Part shown: in pieces, positions 36,301 to 50,900 of the stretch | How positions within the stretch are numbered: position 1 is the first letter of the stretch | How the letters are laid out: each line of letters begins with the position of its first letter | Assembly (NCBI RefSeq): GCF_027409185.1 | Contig: NC_084462.1 | Coordinates: 86,662,179-86,726,178 of the forward strand | Origin: Cynocephalus volans | Lineage: Eukaryota > Chordata > Mammalia > Dermoptera > Cynocephalidae | Length of the DNA stretch: 64,000 nucleotides | Reading direction: 5' to 3' | Program-made: the position numbers and the translations under genes | The notes under the pieces: model-generated | The model's input: the letters and a program-made list of their open reading frames with translations, nothing else | The model's database searches: none | Told to the model about the DNA's origin: nothing

Positions 36301-39300
36301 ATTTCTAACTAACCTCCCAGATGATACTGATCCACAGACCACTCTTAAAGCAGCAAGGGCTCAAACAATAAAAATTTTTAATATTTCATTTGATAAGTCC
36401 ACAGGAAGGTGATTTTAGGGTTGGTTCAGCAGCTCAGTGTCAACATCAAGGATCCAAGCTCTTTCCATTTTTCTCTTTGGCCATTCTCAGCATGGAGGCT
36501 TTTCACAGTCTCAAGATGACCTTAGTAGCACCAAGTATCATGTCCCCACACGGTAAGTCAGGAAAGAAGAAAGAGTACTTTCTCCACTGTTGACTTTTAT
36601 AAGGAACACTGCCCAGCAGACTTCTCCTCTGGTCTTACTGACCAGCACTGGGTCACATGTCCATGCCCCAGCTGAAAGGATGGTTAGGAAAGCAAGCGTT
36701 CTGTGAGTGGTTGCTGATTAGGCACCCACACTGTCTGTCCCAATACTGAAACCAAATGAACTACATCTATGCTCCCTTAATTCCCTGAACATTTCACTAG
36801 AGCTGCATTTATACCTTCTGTGAGTGTGTCTGCCTTCTGTGAGCTTTTCAAGGCATGGTTCATGTTCTGTTTATCCCTGCATCTTTGCCTAAAACACAGG
36901 AAGCAATCCAATTTGTTGAATAAATAATTTGGTGATCGCCTCCAATCCAGTGGACTTATTTTATAAAGTATAATTTAAATACACTGGTTCAAAGTTACAC
37001 AGCAAAGCTAACACTACAACACAGGTTCCTGAACTCTGAAGCCAGTGCTTCTGTGCTTTTGCCAATAAACTAGTGGCTTATAAAATTTTTTAGCAGTAGA
37101 CCTTTTCCCCCCAAACAAATGCCTATCTACATAGTGGTATGCATAACCGATCTTCTTAGCACCAAATTTTGGAGTTCCGGTGATTAGCTAATCCTTTATT
37201 ATTGGTTCATAGATAAATGCAAATCTAAATCATTATGTTCTGATAATTCCATAGTACTTTACACAGTGGTTAATATTACAATTAAAGTGGCATATGGTTC
37301 AGGGGGCATGCCTTTAATTGCCATTTCAGGACAATGACATTTTCCGGAGCTCAATCTCACCTGCATTTTCAACTATGGCAGTGGTTGTAAATGTTGGATA
37401 CACACTGGATTCACAGGGGGAGCTTTATAAAATTCCAGTGTCCAAGTCCCATTCCCAGAGATGCTGGTCTAATTAGTCTAGTGTGTTGCATGGGGCATCT
37501 GAATTTTTAAAAGTTCTCTAGGGATTCTAGTGCATAGCAACCAAGGTTGAGAACCACTGGATTATGGTATTCAGTGACTAAACAAAACTACACAATCTAC
37601 TTATTACACACACACACACACACACAATAAGTTTGTGTGGTGATGCATATGTTAAATAGTTTGATTTAGAGAATGCCCAATGTGTACATATATCAAAACA
37701 TCATGTTGCACACCATAAATATATACAATTTTTACTTGTCAATATACAATTTTTACTTGTCAATTTAAAAAATACACAAGCTATCAAAGAGCTGCCTATG
37801 TCTAATTTGAAGAGAGATTGGAATTGAAAGCATTATAAAAATCCAAGAATGCTTATTTTTGTAATCCTCATCCACATTCCTTAAGAGGCATTATTCATAT
37901 CTAATTTCCCCCCATACATAACCTTTTACTAATGCTTACAAATACAAAATGAATCTCATCAGAAAAAATAAAGCAAAACAAAACTCTCAAGAACCTATGG
38001 AAATTTTTCTGTGATACAGAATTTTGCTATTTTTACACAGCTCTGGTGTAGTTTGGTACCTCTTGTGGCATTCCTCTTTATGATAAATTCTCCATATGTA
38101 GACATTTTTGCTGTAGAAGTATTTAGCCCACACCATATTGTGTTTTTAACAACACAAAAAATAATTACTTCATATTTTCTTCATGGTTAGTTTATACACT
38201 GTAAGAAATTATTTTTTAATGTGTATACACAAAATTTTGTTACAGAAATCTCAAAGTAAAGAAATTAATTTTGTAACCAGGAAGGACCTAAATTTAGTAT
38301 TATGAGTACAAAATCTAAGAAACTCTCTCCAAATGATTTATAGATCTAAGAAATACAATCCCTTTCAAAATCCCAGTTGGCTTTTTTGCAGAAAGTGACA
38401 AGCTGACTCTAAAATTCATATTGAAAACCAAGGGACCCAGAATATCAAAAAAAAATCCTGAAAAGAACAAAGTTGGAGGATTCACACTTCCCCATTTCAA
38501 AATTTAATACAAAGCTACTGTAATCAAGACTGTATTATGTACATAAGGAAAGGCATTTAGATCAATGGAATAAAACTGAGAATCTAGAAACAAACCCTTA
38601 TACTTATAGTCAATTGATTTTCTACAAAGATACTAAAATAATTTAATGGAGAAAGAATAGTGTTTAACAAATGGTAGTAAGACGATTGGAAAGTCACATG
38701 CAAAAGAATAAAGTCAGACCACCTACCTCAAACCATACTAACTCAAAATGTGTTACACACCTAAATGTAAGAGCTAAAACTATAAAACTCTTAGAAAAAA
38801 ACATAAGAGGACATCTCCATGACTCTGAGTTAGGCAATGGTTTTTAGATATAACAACAAAAGCACAAGGGACAAAGGAAAAAAATTGATAAATAGGACTA
38901 CATCAAAATTAAAAGCTTCTGTGGGGCAAATGATACCATCAAGCACTGTTTTTTCGTAAAATGGGGATTCACACCAAGCTTATGTAAATCTCAAAGGAAA
39001 GGGTTGTCACAGCTGATACTCATGTTATATGTAATCTGGAGATAATAATACCTACTCGAAGGGTTGTTGTAAAGATAAAATGAAATAACGCTTGTAAAGT
39101 GCTTGCACATAATAAGAACTTAATAAATGACAGTCGAGCTTAAAAATAAAGGAAGTGAAAAGACAATAATCAAATCGGAGAAACTTTTTTCAAACCATAT
39201 ATCTGATAAGAAACTTGTATCCAGAATGTATGAGGGATGCTTACCAATCAATAATAAAAAGACAACCCAATTTAAAAATCAGTAAAGATCTGAAGAGACA

Positions 39301-41896
39301 TTTCTCCAAAAAAGATATATAGATTCTAAAAGTACATGAAGAAATCCTCAATATCATTAGTCATTCAGGAAATGCAAACTAAAACCACAAAATATCACTT
39401 CACATCCACTAGGATGGCTACAATCAAAAAGACAGACAAGTATTGGTGAGGATGTGGAGAAACTGGAACCCTCATACAGTCAGCCCTCTGTATCCATGGG
39501 TTTTGCATCCACGGATTCACAATCAAAATATTTGAAAAAAAAAAAAAAATCCACAAAGTTCCAAAAAGCAAAATTTGAATTTGCCATGTACTGAGTACTA
39601 TGTTGAATCCACAGAAATGAAGAGATGTACAGACATTGTATTAGTATTATAAGTAATCTGGAGATGATTTAAAGTATATGGGAGGATGTGCACAGATTAT
39701 ATACAAATACTGTGCCATTTTATATCAGGGACATGAGCACCTGCAGATTTTGGTGTTGATGGGGGGTCCTAGAACCAATCCCCCACAGATACCAGGGGCC
39801 ATTACTGCTGAGAATATAAAATAATGCAGCCACTTTGGAAAACAGCCTGGCAGTTCCTCAAATTGTTAAACATAATTACCATTTGACCCTGCAATTCCAT
39901 TCTTAGGTATATACCTAAGAGAAATGAAAATATATACAACACGTATACAAGTGTTCAGAGCGGCATATTCATAGTAGCTAAAAAGAAGAAACAACCCAAA
40001 TGCAACTGATGATTGGACAAACAAAATGAGGAACAGCCACACAATGGAATATTATTTGGCCATAAAAAGGAATGAAATATTGATACATGCTACATCGTGG
40101 AAGAAACTCCAGAACATTATGCTAAGTGAAAAGAGCCAGTCACGAATACATATTGTATCATTCCATTTATATGAAATGTTCAGAATAGGCAAATTTAGAG
40201 AGGCAGAAAGTAAATTAGTGGTTGCGTAGGGCTAGAGAGTAAAGTGGAAAATGGAGATTGACCTCTTATGGGTATAGGGTTTCTTTTTGGGGTAAGGAAA
40301 ATGTTCTAAACTTAAGATAGTAGTGATGGTTGCATAATTCTATGAATGTACTAAAAACTATTGAATTAAATACCTTAAATGGGTAAATTTCATATGAGAA
40401 TTACATCATAAGTGTATTATTTTTACTAATAAAGGCCTTTAAAAAAACCACAAAGGGGCTGATGTATTAGATATTAGAGCAAATTTATATTTGAGTAAAC
40501 ATTAGATATTTAAAAAACATCTTCTTGAGTAAATTTATATTTGGCCCTCTAAAATGTAAAAAGAAAAAAAGAGATAATTTTCTGAAACAAACTGGGCCAA
40601 AGTGTGTATGTGCTTCTTACTCAAAATCAGTTGTTTTCTGAGATATACATAATTAGCAAAATACTGGAGCAATTTCATATAACAGAAAATGCCTTGCTAA
40701 ACTTATGTTAATTTAAATTAATCTTATATCAGTATAAATTAGATTTTAAAATCTTAATGACTAGGAGACACTGACAAATCTAACAGATCTCCTTTATAAT
40801 GGTTAATCTGGTGTGTGCCTTGTCTTGCAGGATGAGTGAAATGTTAGGCTATTAATAGATGTAGAGGTATTATGTAGGGTAGTGTGTGGGTGTTTTTGCA
40901 GAGAGTAGGGACATACACAACCAATTTAACATTACTTTTATCCAAAATCATCAATTAACAGATGTATTGTATTCTACTTTATTATGATCACCTTGATTCT
41001 GATGTGCTTTTTTCAAGTCATGGATTATTTCCTTATAGAAATATTAATCTCATTCTGATAAAATGATGTAACATATATAAAGGAACATATATAAAGGTAT
41101 ATAGTAAACATAATAGATACACATTAATTCCTTATTCTTATTGCCCCTAAAATTTCTTACATGTGAGAGTGAGACAGAGACACAGAGAGAAAGAGACAGA
41201 GTTTTCCAAAACAAACTAACAATCCAGGAGGACTGAAAACCATACAGTTCCAAGAATCTATATCAGTGGTTCTTAAATTTAGGGTATGAGGATTGGCGAG
41301 GCATAAGTATTTGTAAAAAAGCTCCAGAGGTGATTCTGATTCTTAACCCACACAGGTTGATAACCACTAATCAGTATAATTATAGTCCTGACAAAATTAG
41401 GGTGAATTGTCCTGAATTGATCTATTTTTCCTTTCCTTGAAATATGGTGTTAAAAAAAAAAACAAACCCACAATGATTTATAACTTTAAATACTGTATTA
41501 TTTGAAATAGCATAATGTCTTAGAAAGCAGCTACTCATTTTTATCCTTCAGTAGACAGCATTCTATCTGACTTTAATTTTTCCCTATTTAACATAGCAAA
41601 GTCCAAAGCTGAAATTTTTTACAATTGAAATTATAATTCTTTACATTGTAGCAAAATTTGAAAATAAGCGATGATTAGATCAGAAAAAATCTGTCAGATA
41701 AGTATGAAATGATACATCCTCCACCCCCAAAAGAAACAAAACAAAAACAGGGGTTTGACTCTTGGTTGCTAAGAATGTTAAAATAGTTCAGTAATGTTTC
41801 TGCAACTACAAAATAAGGAAATGGAAGAAACCAAGATAAGAACTCATATAACAGTAATTTAAATGTATGGCATTGATCCAAACCCATGTTTGTGCC

Positions 41897-41929
<33 letters not shown>

Positions 41930-44900
41930 TATCCTGCCAAGATCCTTGTTATTGTCACAAAATCAGTAAGAGATACTGTGGACCACATTAACAATTTTAT
42001 TGCCAGGACCTTTCTTTACTAGTTCTTATCTCTTTTGCTCTGATACCAAGTTATAGCTACAACACATGTTAAGAATTATCTTAGTCATAGCTCCCATCCT
42101 TACTGAGTATATAACAATATAATAACAAAAAACAGAGATGACTCTTATTTTTTCATTCCTACAGAGTTGAAAAGTCCTCACTAACTTTACTGTGTTTTTT
42201 TGTTTATAAGTGGCCTGATTCCGGAAAAAATTTAAGGCAATGTGCCAGTATAATCTCCAAGGGACTGTGAGATATACCTTTTGACAGGAAGCACAAAACT
42301 TCAAATCAACCAAACTAAAGGATGAGGGGGCAGATCCTGAAAAAGCATTTTTGTTTTGACCCAACGACACACGACACCTGCTTGATACTGCAATATGGTC
42401 ACCAATAAATGCTTATTTATTCAAAAAATGTTTAGTGAGCTTTTGTATACTAGATAATGAGCTAGAATGACACCACAAGGAAAATAAAATAAGAGATCCT
42501 TTACTTGGGGAAGCTAACATGCTAGTTGGGAAAACAGAATATCTACAGTATCTTATTCTGCAGACTTCTATTTCCAGCCAAGATTGAATAACAGAGACAG
42601 GATTTACCCACTTGCCTGAAACAATCCCCAAATGGATAAAATATATGAAACAATGGTTTTCAGGACACTGATCATCAGTCAACAAAGGAGAGTGATCCCT
42701 GAGAGATGGGGGTAAAAAAGGAGGTGAGCCCTACGATTGCCTAGCTACGGCCTGGACAAAGTTTCCAGGCTGCAGAGCAGGGAGCAGGAATTCAGGAAGA
42801 GCATGGTGAAGTCTCTGAGCTACAGAGACAGACTGAGGAACAGAAAAGACCATTGCAGGACAGAGGATCAGAATGGAGACAGCTGCACAGAGAAAGAACC
42901 CAGGAGATGTGCAGAGGGTTGCCTTGAGTATTCAGCAGAGCACCGATCAACATGTGTACATGAGTAAACTACCTTGAGCCAAGGAAAGAACCATCTGAAA
43001 GATTAGAAGTGATAGTGCCATGTTCATACAGGACTAGGAATAGAACCTGTCCCCACCAGCCAGACTGGAAAACCTCAGAATTCCCAAAGCTCATAATTGA
43101 GTAGGGAACTCAAAAGGGTCTTGCACCATTAGTGGGGAAATAATTAGCCCAAGGCTGAACAATACTCCAAGTCTCCCCTAACAAATCTTAAAAGCAAGAC
43201 ACTAAAGAATTAAACTGTTCCCAAGAGACTTAATCATGTCCCAGAACAAAACTCAAGAATATTTATAAGGATACCAATATATTCAGCACCCCAAAGTTAA
43301 AATTTTTGCTATCAAATAAAAAATTCCTAGAATGCAAAGAAGCAAAAAATTCGATCCATAAGGAGGAGGAAAAAAATCAATCTACCCAAACTGACTAAGC
43401 AAGATGATAAAATTAGCAGCCAAGGACAGTAAAACAGTTATTATAATTATATCCCATATATTCAAAAAGTTAAGTAGAGACATGGAAGATTAACAAAAAG
43501 AGTAAAAAGGGAACAAAGAACAGATGGGACAAATAAAAAAGATATACTATACTAACACTAAGGAAAAGAAAGCAAGATTGGCCTTATTAATATTAGACAA
43601 AGTAGATTTTACAGCAAAGATTACCAGGGATAAAGAAGGTCATTTCCTAACAACAAAAGGGACAATTCATCAAGAAAACATAACAATCCTAAAAAAAAAA
43701 GTAATAACAGAGCCTCATAGTACATGATGCTGAAACAATTAAAAGCAGTACTCTATAGTATGTCAATTCTATAGAGAAATGTTGGAGGAAAAGGACAATC
43801 CACAGTAAGTGTAGTTATCCAAGGAAGGTTTTCCATAAAACAGTGTCTTAACATGAGTGATGAACCGTCCATCTGGCTGATTCTGTACCCCAAAGTAGTA
43901 ACAAGTGAATCATTCAAATGATACAGTGACCAGTCTGAAAAGGAGATGCCAGCATCTGAATGACTAATTTAAGCAGCCCGTTTCAAATATGAGCTTCAGT
44001 GCCTGGGACGACCACTTTTCAGAGGTGTACAAAGTACATTTAGAACTCACAAAATATGACTACAAAAATAAGAGCCAGTCTTTATCTTGAATTTAGTTGA
44101 AACCAATTGCCCACTGGCAATTATGTAATCCCGTTGATTTAGGCAGGTTCTAACTATGATCTTTCTGGCTTACTAAGGGATCAGAGCTGTCTTTCCTTCA
44201 AAAAAACTAGCACGTACTCAGCAAGGTGAGGGAAGCCTCTTTTAGAAGAGTTACTAAGTTTTATGGAAAGCTAAGGTAACTGTGAATAAATAAGTTGGAA
44301 AATATATGCAAAGTACTTAGTGTAAGGCAATCTGGTTTCACCTTTAGAAAACCAGGGCATGTGGGATTCTTGGGAAAGAACCCAAGGGCATTCCATTCTC
44401 AGGGTGGGGAAGGGAAAAACAACAAAAAAGAATAGATGGCTCTACCCCCAAAACCAACAGGGAGAATAGGAGTGCTCTGCAAGGAGGGAGGAGACCATCC
44501 TGGGTGAATCAGCAGCTCAGATGGAATTACACACACACCTCTGTGTAGTTATAAGGTGCAGCCATGGCTCTGGTCCATCCATGAAGTACAGGACATGGAA
44601 AAAAATCTTAGTCTAGGTAAGGGTGTAGCGTGATATTAGCAATGGGGAGGAGTCAGCAAAGCAAAGCAAAGCAAAGCAAAACAGGAGGCAGTTAGAAATA
44701 TTAAAGACTGAGGCAAATTATTTTTCCAAGTGACAAATTCACAGCAAGGCTCTATGCCTTATCTATCTTTGAGAAAATATATTAATGATATATAAAAATA
44801 TGATGGGAAATAATAACCAGCTATACTAGTCAGACTGTATTTCTCAGGAGTGAGAAAGAGTGAGATGAATACTCTCCTTCACCACTGTATTGGTCTATGC

Positions 44901-47900
44901 CTTGCATATTTTGCAAATTTTCAAGGAGGAGAGGTTAAAAAACTTTCCGACATTTTAACATTGTATCTTTGAATTAAAGGAATATATATTGAAATTATGT
45001 CCTTGGTTTAGTTTCTCAACATTTTGAACATAGTGGACTCATAAGAAAAGACATTTCCATTAATCTTTGCCAAGATTACTTGATACCACAATGCCACTCC
45101 TACCATGAGCTTTTTAGATTTAGATGAATTTAACAGATGTATGTTGTGGGTTCTCCTGTAAATAATGCACTTAAAAACAGTCCTTAACACATCTTTCGTC
45201 AGCGATACCCTTACTAGTTGCCTAATACCTTCTTTATGCTGCTAATAAAACTAAATGATTAGAAGTAAACAATAGTGTAGAACAAAATATTTCCCCAAAT
45301 GCCTCTAGGACATAACGCCTTGAACTTCACTTAATTAGCATTAATTCTTCTTCTCAGATGCTGACATATACTTTCAACTCTGTAAAATGTACAATTATAA
45401 ACATTCACTTCACAATCATGAAAGGCAATTACTAATTTATATACATATCTACATATAATAACTTTCAAGTGCCCCTCTTAGTCTATTAGGTTTCTAAAAA
45501 ACATTTTAAGGCGACCTAGGAACACAAAATTTGGAATGAATATATAGCTTTTGTTGTTGGCCAGATGGAAAAATCCTAAAATGTGCAAAATTTTCAGTTT
45601 TATGAGGATTCCCTCCTGTCTTGACCAGTTCTGTGTAATCTTAGCTCCAGAAACTTTAAGTGAAAGAATAATAATAGATTGTCATTTAGTTTAGTCTCAG
45701 AATATGAGAAAGCAGGGTAAATAATCCTTTCATTGGTTTCCAATTTTTTGCTTTTAAAAAAATTGGGCAGTTATCTGATCTTTAAAAATAATTTATCATG
45801 AGAGATCACTATGTGATTTTTGGCACATAACTTGGAAGGAGTTCAAAGAACTAAGTGACATTGCTATAACATTCCCTGCTACAGAAAGCTAATATTGCCA
45901 CTGGGTACTGAACTCTGAGGTCAGTCATCTTCATATGAAGAATCATTTAGTTTAGAGACCAATGATACATTTTATGATTCTGACTAGTCCAAGTGTACCA
46001 AAAAATTCAAATGCTTTTCTTTCTCAACAGAGGTAGGTCTGCAAACTGTTTTATGAAGATCTAGAAGAACCTTTACTGTCTAGGAAATCATTTTCAATCT
46101 GAAAGTCTATCTCCTCTGAAATAAACTATTAAGTAAAAAAATCTGGGACTCAATGCAGGTGTTCAGGGCAAAGAGTCATAGGAGAGGTATCTTAAGAAAA
46201 CAAACTTATGGATTTTTGGAGCTAAGGAAGGGATTCACATTTAGCTTGATTTGGAAGCATGCTAATAAGATGTAGAAGAATTATTCTGATGATCTTCTGG
46301 AATATGACCAGGATCTTGGGGATGAGATACAAAGAAAGAAAGGCAGACATAGGATAACCAAGGCTAACTGGTTTAAGGATGAGAGTCTAGGGTGGTTCTG
46401 AGAACACTGCAGCTGGCTTTTCACTATATTTCAAAGCAGAGCTCTACAGCTAAAGTTCTCCAATTGTTGAGGAGGGATTTGCCCTTCTTCAAGTCTATGG
46501 CACCATGACATGGCTTATAAGGCTTGACTCTGCCCAGTTTAGGAGTACTTGCTTCCATTGAGTGGACTGTTGAAACTTAAAAACTCGTCTCTGCGGTTCT
46601 GGAGCACTCCTTCACGACGCAGAATGGACATCTTTTGTTTGGTAATAATCACCCATATGCTCCTTCACAGTGATTTCACTGTATCCATTAACAAATCTGG
46701 CCCTCAAAAAAAACAGTACAACACAGATGAGGCAGATACCTAGACTGTATGATTCCACTTACATAAAGTTCCAAAAAGGCACAACTATTCTATTGCATTA
46801 GAAGCTATGTGGGTGTCATCTTAGGGAAGAAGAAAGGCAAAAGTGACTGGGAGAGAGCATGAAGGGGACTCTCTGGAGGTGATGATAATTTCTTGACCCA
46901 GGTAATTATATAGGTGTGTTTACTTTATAGTTCACTGAGCGGTATAAAAAAGTCATTATTTTTTTAAAATGCCATGGTCTTAATGATTGCATCATTGCTG
47001 TCCATAAAGAGCATTTAACAGATATATGTAGCTCAAAGAGGCAGAAAAATATTGAAAGTATTACCAAAAAATTTCACTGATTGTGAATGCAAAATTACTT
47101 GCTTTTTAATTCAACTACTTCCATTATTTCTTACCCATCTAAAACCTAAAATAAGAAATAAAATTTTAGAAAGATAAAAAGGAAACAAAAACTATTCCAT
47201 TACAGTTGAGGATACATTTTTTCTTATTGTCACCAATATTCCTTACCTCTATCATTTCTTCCCCTCTCATTTTTTTCATTTTCCATAATTCTCTACTTTC
47301 TTTCCTATTTCGTCTAATCCTCCAAGATCTTTTCCTAGGTAACTGGAGATTGTGAAACAAGAGCACATTGGGTCAGCCTGGGACAAATTCAGCTCTCCTT
47401 CACATCTTTTATTTTCTCTTCTTCTCGTCCTCAGATTCCTTTGTTTTTCTGACATTTCTTTTTCTCACATCCCTCCCTCTGTTTCTACCTCCATTCTTCT
47501 CCCTAATTATATCCCTAGAGTCCACCTGAAACATACAGAAAAGTAAGAGGTGATCAACCAATGTTTGTTGGTATAAAATCATGTTCTGCTCAGAATAAGC
47601 AGGATGAAAAGCAGGATAAGCAGAATGAGAGCTATAAACACTGGTACAGGTATGGTTGTACAGACGAAAATATAACCAGCAGACTTTTCTATGACAAATA
47701 CAAAGGAACAAATGCCTTTGCCTATCATCATGACTCTCCACACTTCACAAGTCTAGACTGATTTTCAACATTTTTTCTGGCATCAAACACCTAAGGGACA
47801 TGACATTCCCATCTCTAACAGTAGTGTGATAGTTAATTTTATGGGTCAACTTGGGTGGGCCACAGTGCCTGGATATTTGGTCAAGCATCATTCCGGATGT

Positions 47901-50900
47901 TTCTGTGAAGGTGTTTTTGGGGTGAGATTAACATTTAAATCAGTGGACTGAGTAAAGCAGATCAGCCTCCATCACATGGATGGGCCTCATCCAATCAGTT
48001 GAAGGCCTTAATATAACAAAGACTGATCTTCCCTAAGAGAGAAGGAATTCTGCCAGCAGACTGCCTTTGGGTACACAACTGCAACTCTTCCCTGAGTCTC
48101 TGGCCTGCTGAATTTTGGACTTATAAAATCTCCATAATCACGTGAGCCAATTCCTTAAAATAAATCCACCACCCAACCCTCATATCCTGTTGGTTCTGTT
48201 TCTCTGGAGAACCCTAATACATGCAGCAAAAATCCTTAGAGATGAAGGGGAGGTGGGATCAAAAGAAAAGAAAGAACAGAGGGGCTAGAGGTGATATATA
48301 ATTTTGAAAAAGCTTGATGCACATCTTGTGGATTACCTACTCAAAAGTCAATCACTAGTCTTCCTCTACTATAGAGACTGGAATGCCAAAGTGAATCTTC
48401 CATCTTCCCATGCAGTTAGGGGCTAGCCATGTGACATAGCTCTGGCCAAAATTCTTGAGAAAGGCTTCCTTCCCAAATAAAAAGCCAAAGTCTCACTGGG
48501 AGAAAGCACTATATTCTTCCTGCCTGGACTACCACAAATTCAGATGTAAAAACAGTGCCTGGGGGTGGACTCACAGGTACAAAACTATGCTATCTACCCG
48601 AAGTGAATCATTGTGCAGTATATGCATGTATTCAAACAACACACTGTATCCCACAAAAATAAATATAAATAAAATTGAAAACAAACAAAGTGTCTGGAAG
48701 AGTTGATCTTCAGCTCTGCTCCTGCTGCCACCAGTCCCCAATATTCCATTTACAATATCCCAAAAGAGAATGCAAGTAGAATTTGGCTTTTTAGGCCAAC
48801 ACCTATTAAAAGCTGAGAAGCTTATTCTATTTCACTTAAGCGTTATTACATATAGAACTTTTAAAAACACTAGAGATTGGGGAAGGAGGTTTGGGGAGGG
48901 TCAGGTTGGGTAAAGGGCATAAGGAAAAATCATGATTTGTAATTATGAATATGGTAATAATAATAAAAGAAAAGAAAAACATTACATTAAGCAAAGATAA
49001 ATAAATTTAACATTTCATGTATAGCTACATTACATTATACAAATAAAATATAGACCTTGTTCAGCCAAACTATAACAACAAAAACAAAGCTATACTCAAT
49101 CTCCACTGAGGATATATAAGATCTAACACTGCAATGGGAAGGACATGGACTATGGAAATTTCCTGAAAGTAATGATTATGAAGCATTAACAATTATAACC
49201 ATGAATTACTAAGGACAGCTGTAGGATATCTTTTAAAAACGGTCTTCGAAAATAGGGCATGAACTGTTTTATGGCATTCCACTATAGACAAGAGTTAGAA
49301 TAGGGCAGTTTAACATTATTTGCGTTTTGTAATACACTAATGGATTTAGAAATTCATCTCAGCACACTTTTAGATTCGTGACAGTAGAAAACTACAGAAT
49401 GTTATACAAAATCACTGTGTAATAAAACCTCACCAACAAATCATTAAAAAGAAACATATTGGCCAAGTTAATGAAAAATGTAAAAGTGTCTAAACTACCA
49501 AAAACATTTTTAAGTCAACAGTATCATATCTTTAAGGCTACCAATGACATATCTCTAAAGATAGGATTTTCTCCAGCCCTACTTATAAAAAGAAAAATCA
49601 AGTGCTATCAAACAGTAAATTGTGGGGTTTACCTTTTTTTTCTCCAGTGTAGGGCACATAATCTTCCCTGTCCTTATGCTCTAATGCTTCCTTCTCCAGA
49701 TATGAAAGGAGGTGTTCTCTATCAAACGGCCCTGTAGCGGACTTTGACGTCTGGTTTTTCTGCCGGAACCCTGCAGGCAGAAGGGCATTCTGCCAAAGAG
49801 AATGAATCAGCCATTATGATCACCAAGAACATCAATGCTATATGCTTCCAGAGATTATCCATACAAGAAAGAATTATAGACTAGAATGCAATATAGGCAT
49901 TAAAGTTTTCATTGCAGCACTTTAGGGCAGCAATGTAAAAGTGTTCCAAACAAAGAAGTGTTTTTTTGTTTTTTTGTTTTTTTTTAAATTAGGTATACTC
50001 ACTTACATTATTATTAAAACAGGCTCATACACATTTTCTGCAGAGAGTATCCTACCAGCAAGAAACACCCTTTAGTTTTTAAGTGTCCTGAGATGGCAAT
50101 AAAAAATAGTTTTCTTAATGCTTAATAACTGCTCAGTATACACATATGTAACAGAGAATAATTCTATTACAAAAGAATGTGAAATGACTACCTATATGAT
50201 ATTTCTTCATAATGACTTCCATTTCACCATATAGACTTTCTCATGATAAAAGCATGTATATCACACTAGGATATTAGGAGATTACAGTTTACTTGTTTGT
50301 GATTAAACATAATGTGAAAGGTTGCACTTTTGTGTGTATGTGTATGTTTATACGTGCGCACTAGGATGTACTGGCAGCAACCACTGTCATTGCTGTACAT
50401 GACCCAAGGCACACCTGAAATACTCATAGCAAGAGCTGTGTCCCTGGGTTTCCACATAGATACAGCCTTTCTGAGTGCATGGACTGACTGAGAGTAGTGA
50501 AAATGGAAGAGCAGAGCATGGCGGGGGGGAGCGGAGGGGGGGCTGTCAAAAGCAATGGATTAAAGTCGTCACCTGTAGTCCCTACTTTGAATTTTCACTA
50601 AAAGTCCGGGACTAACAAGGGCTGACTAGACAAAGTAAGCAGCATCCTTTTGCTTGTCAAAAGCCGAAGAGGTGATACTGCCTTGTCTCATATTCCTGGG
50701 TATTTCCTTGCTTTGAAAACGGGAGGCAGCCAGAGAAGTGACACAAAGGGGCCAACCCTCTTTTGCAACACCTCCCAATATGCTGAATCTCATGTGTGGC
50801 ATAAGACAATTTTTCATTACACTTTTCAAATTTTAAAAAACTTTTAAATTTTTTTGGCAGTTGGCCAGTACAGACAGGGATTGAACCCTGGAACTTGGTG

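Larger units (their letters stand above)
38300..40440 (+). mobile_element. Long 5'-truncated L1 copy carrying MIR-like and Tigger insertions
   Basis: L1 ORF2 and 3' UTR in order: aagtgacaagctgactctaa, tgtaatcaagactgtattat, catcaaaattaaaagcttct, taagaaacttgtatccagaa, aagtattggtgaggatgtgg, tcttaggtatatacctaaga, aatggaatattatttggcca, ending at about 40440. Broken by stops. It is interrupted at about 38960-39135 by MIR-like sequence and at 39477-39815 by a Tigger element. Confidence 0.85.
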
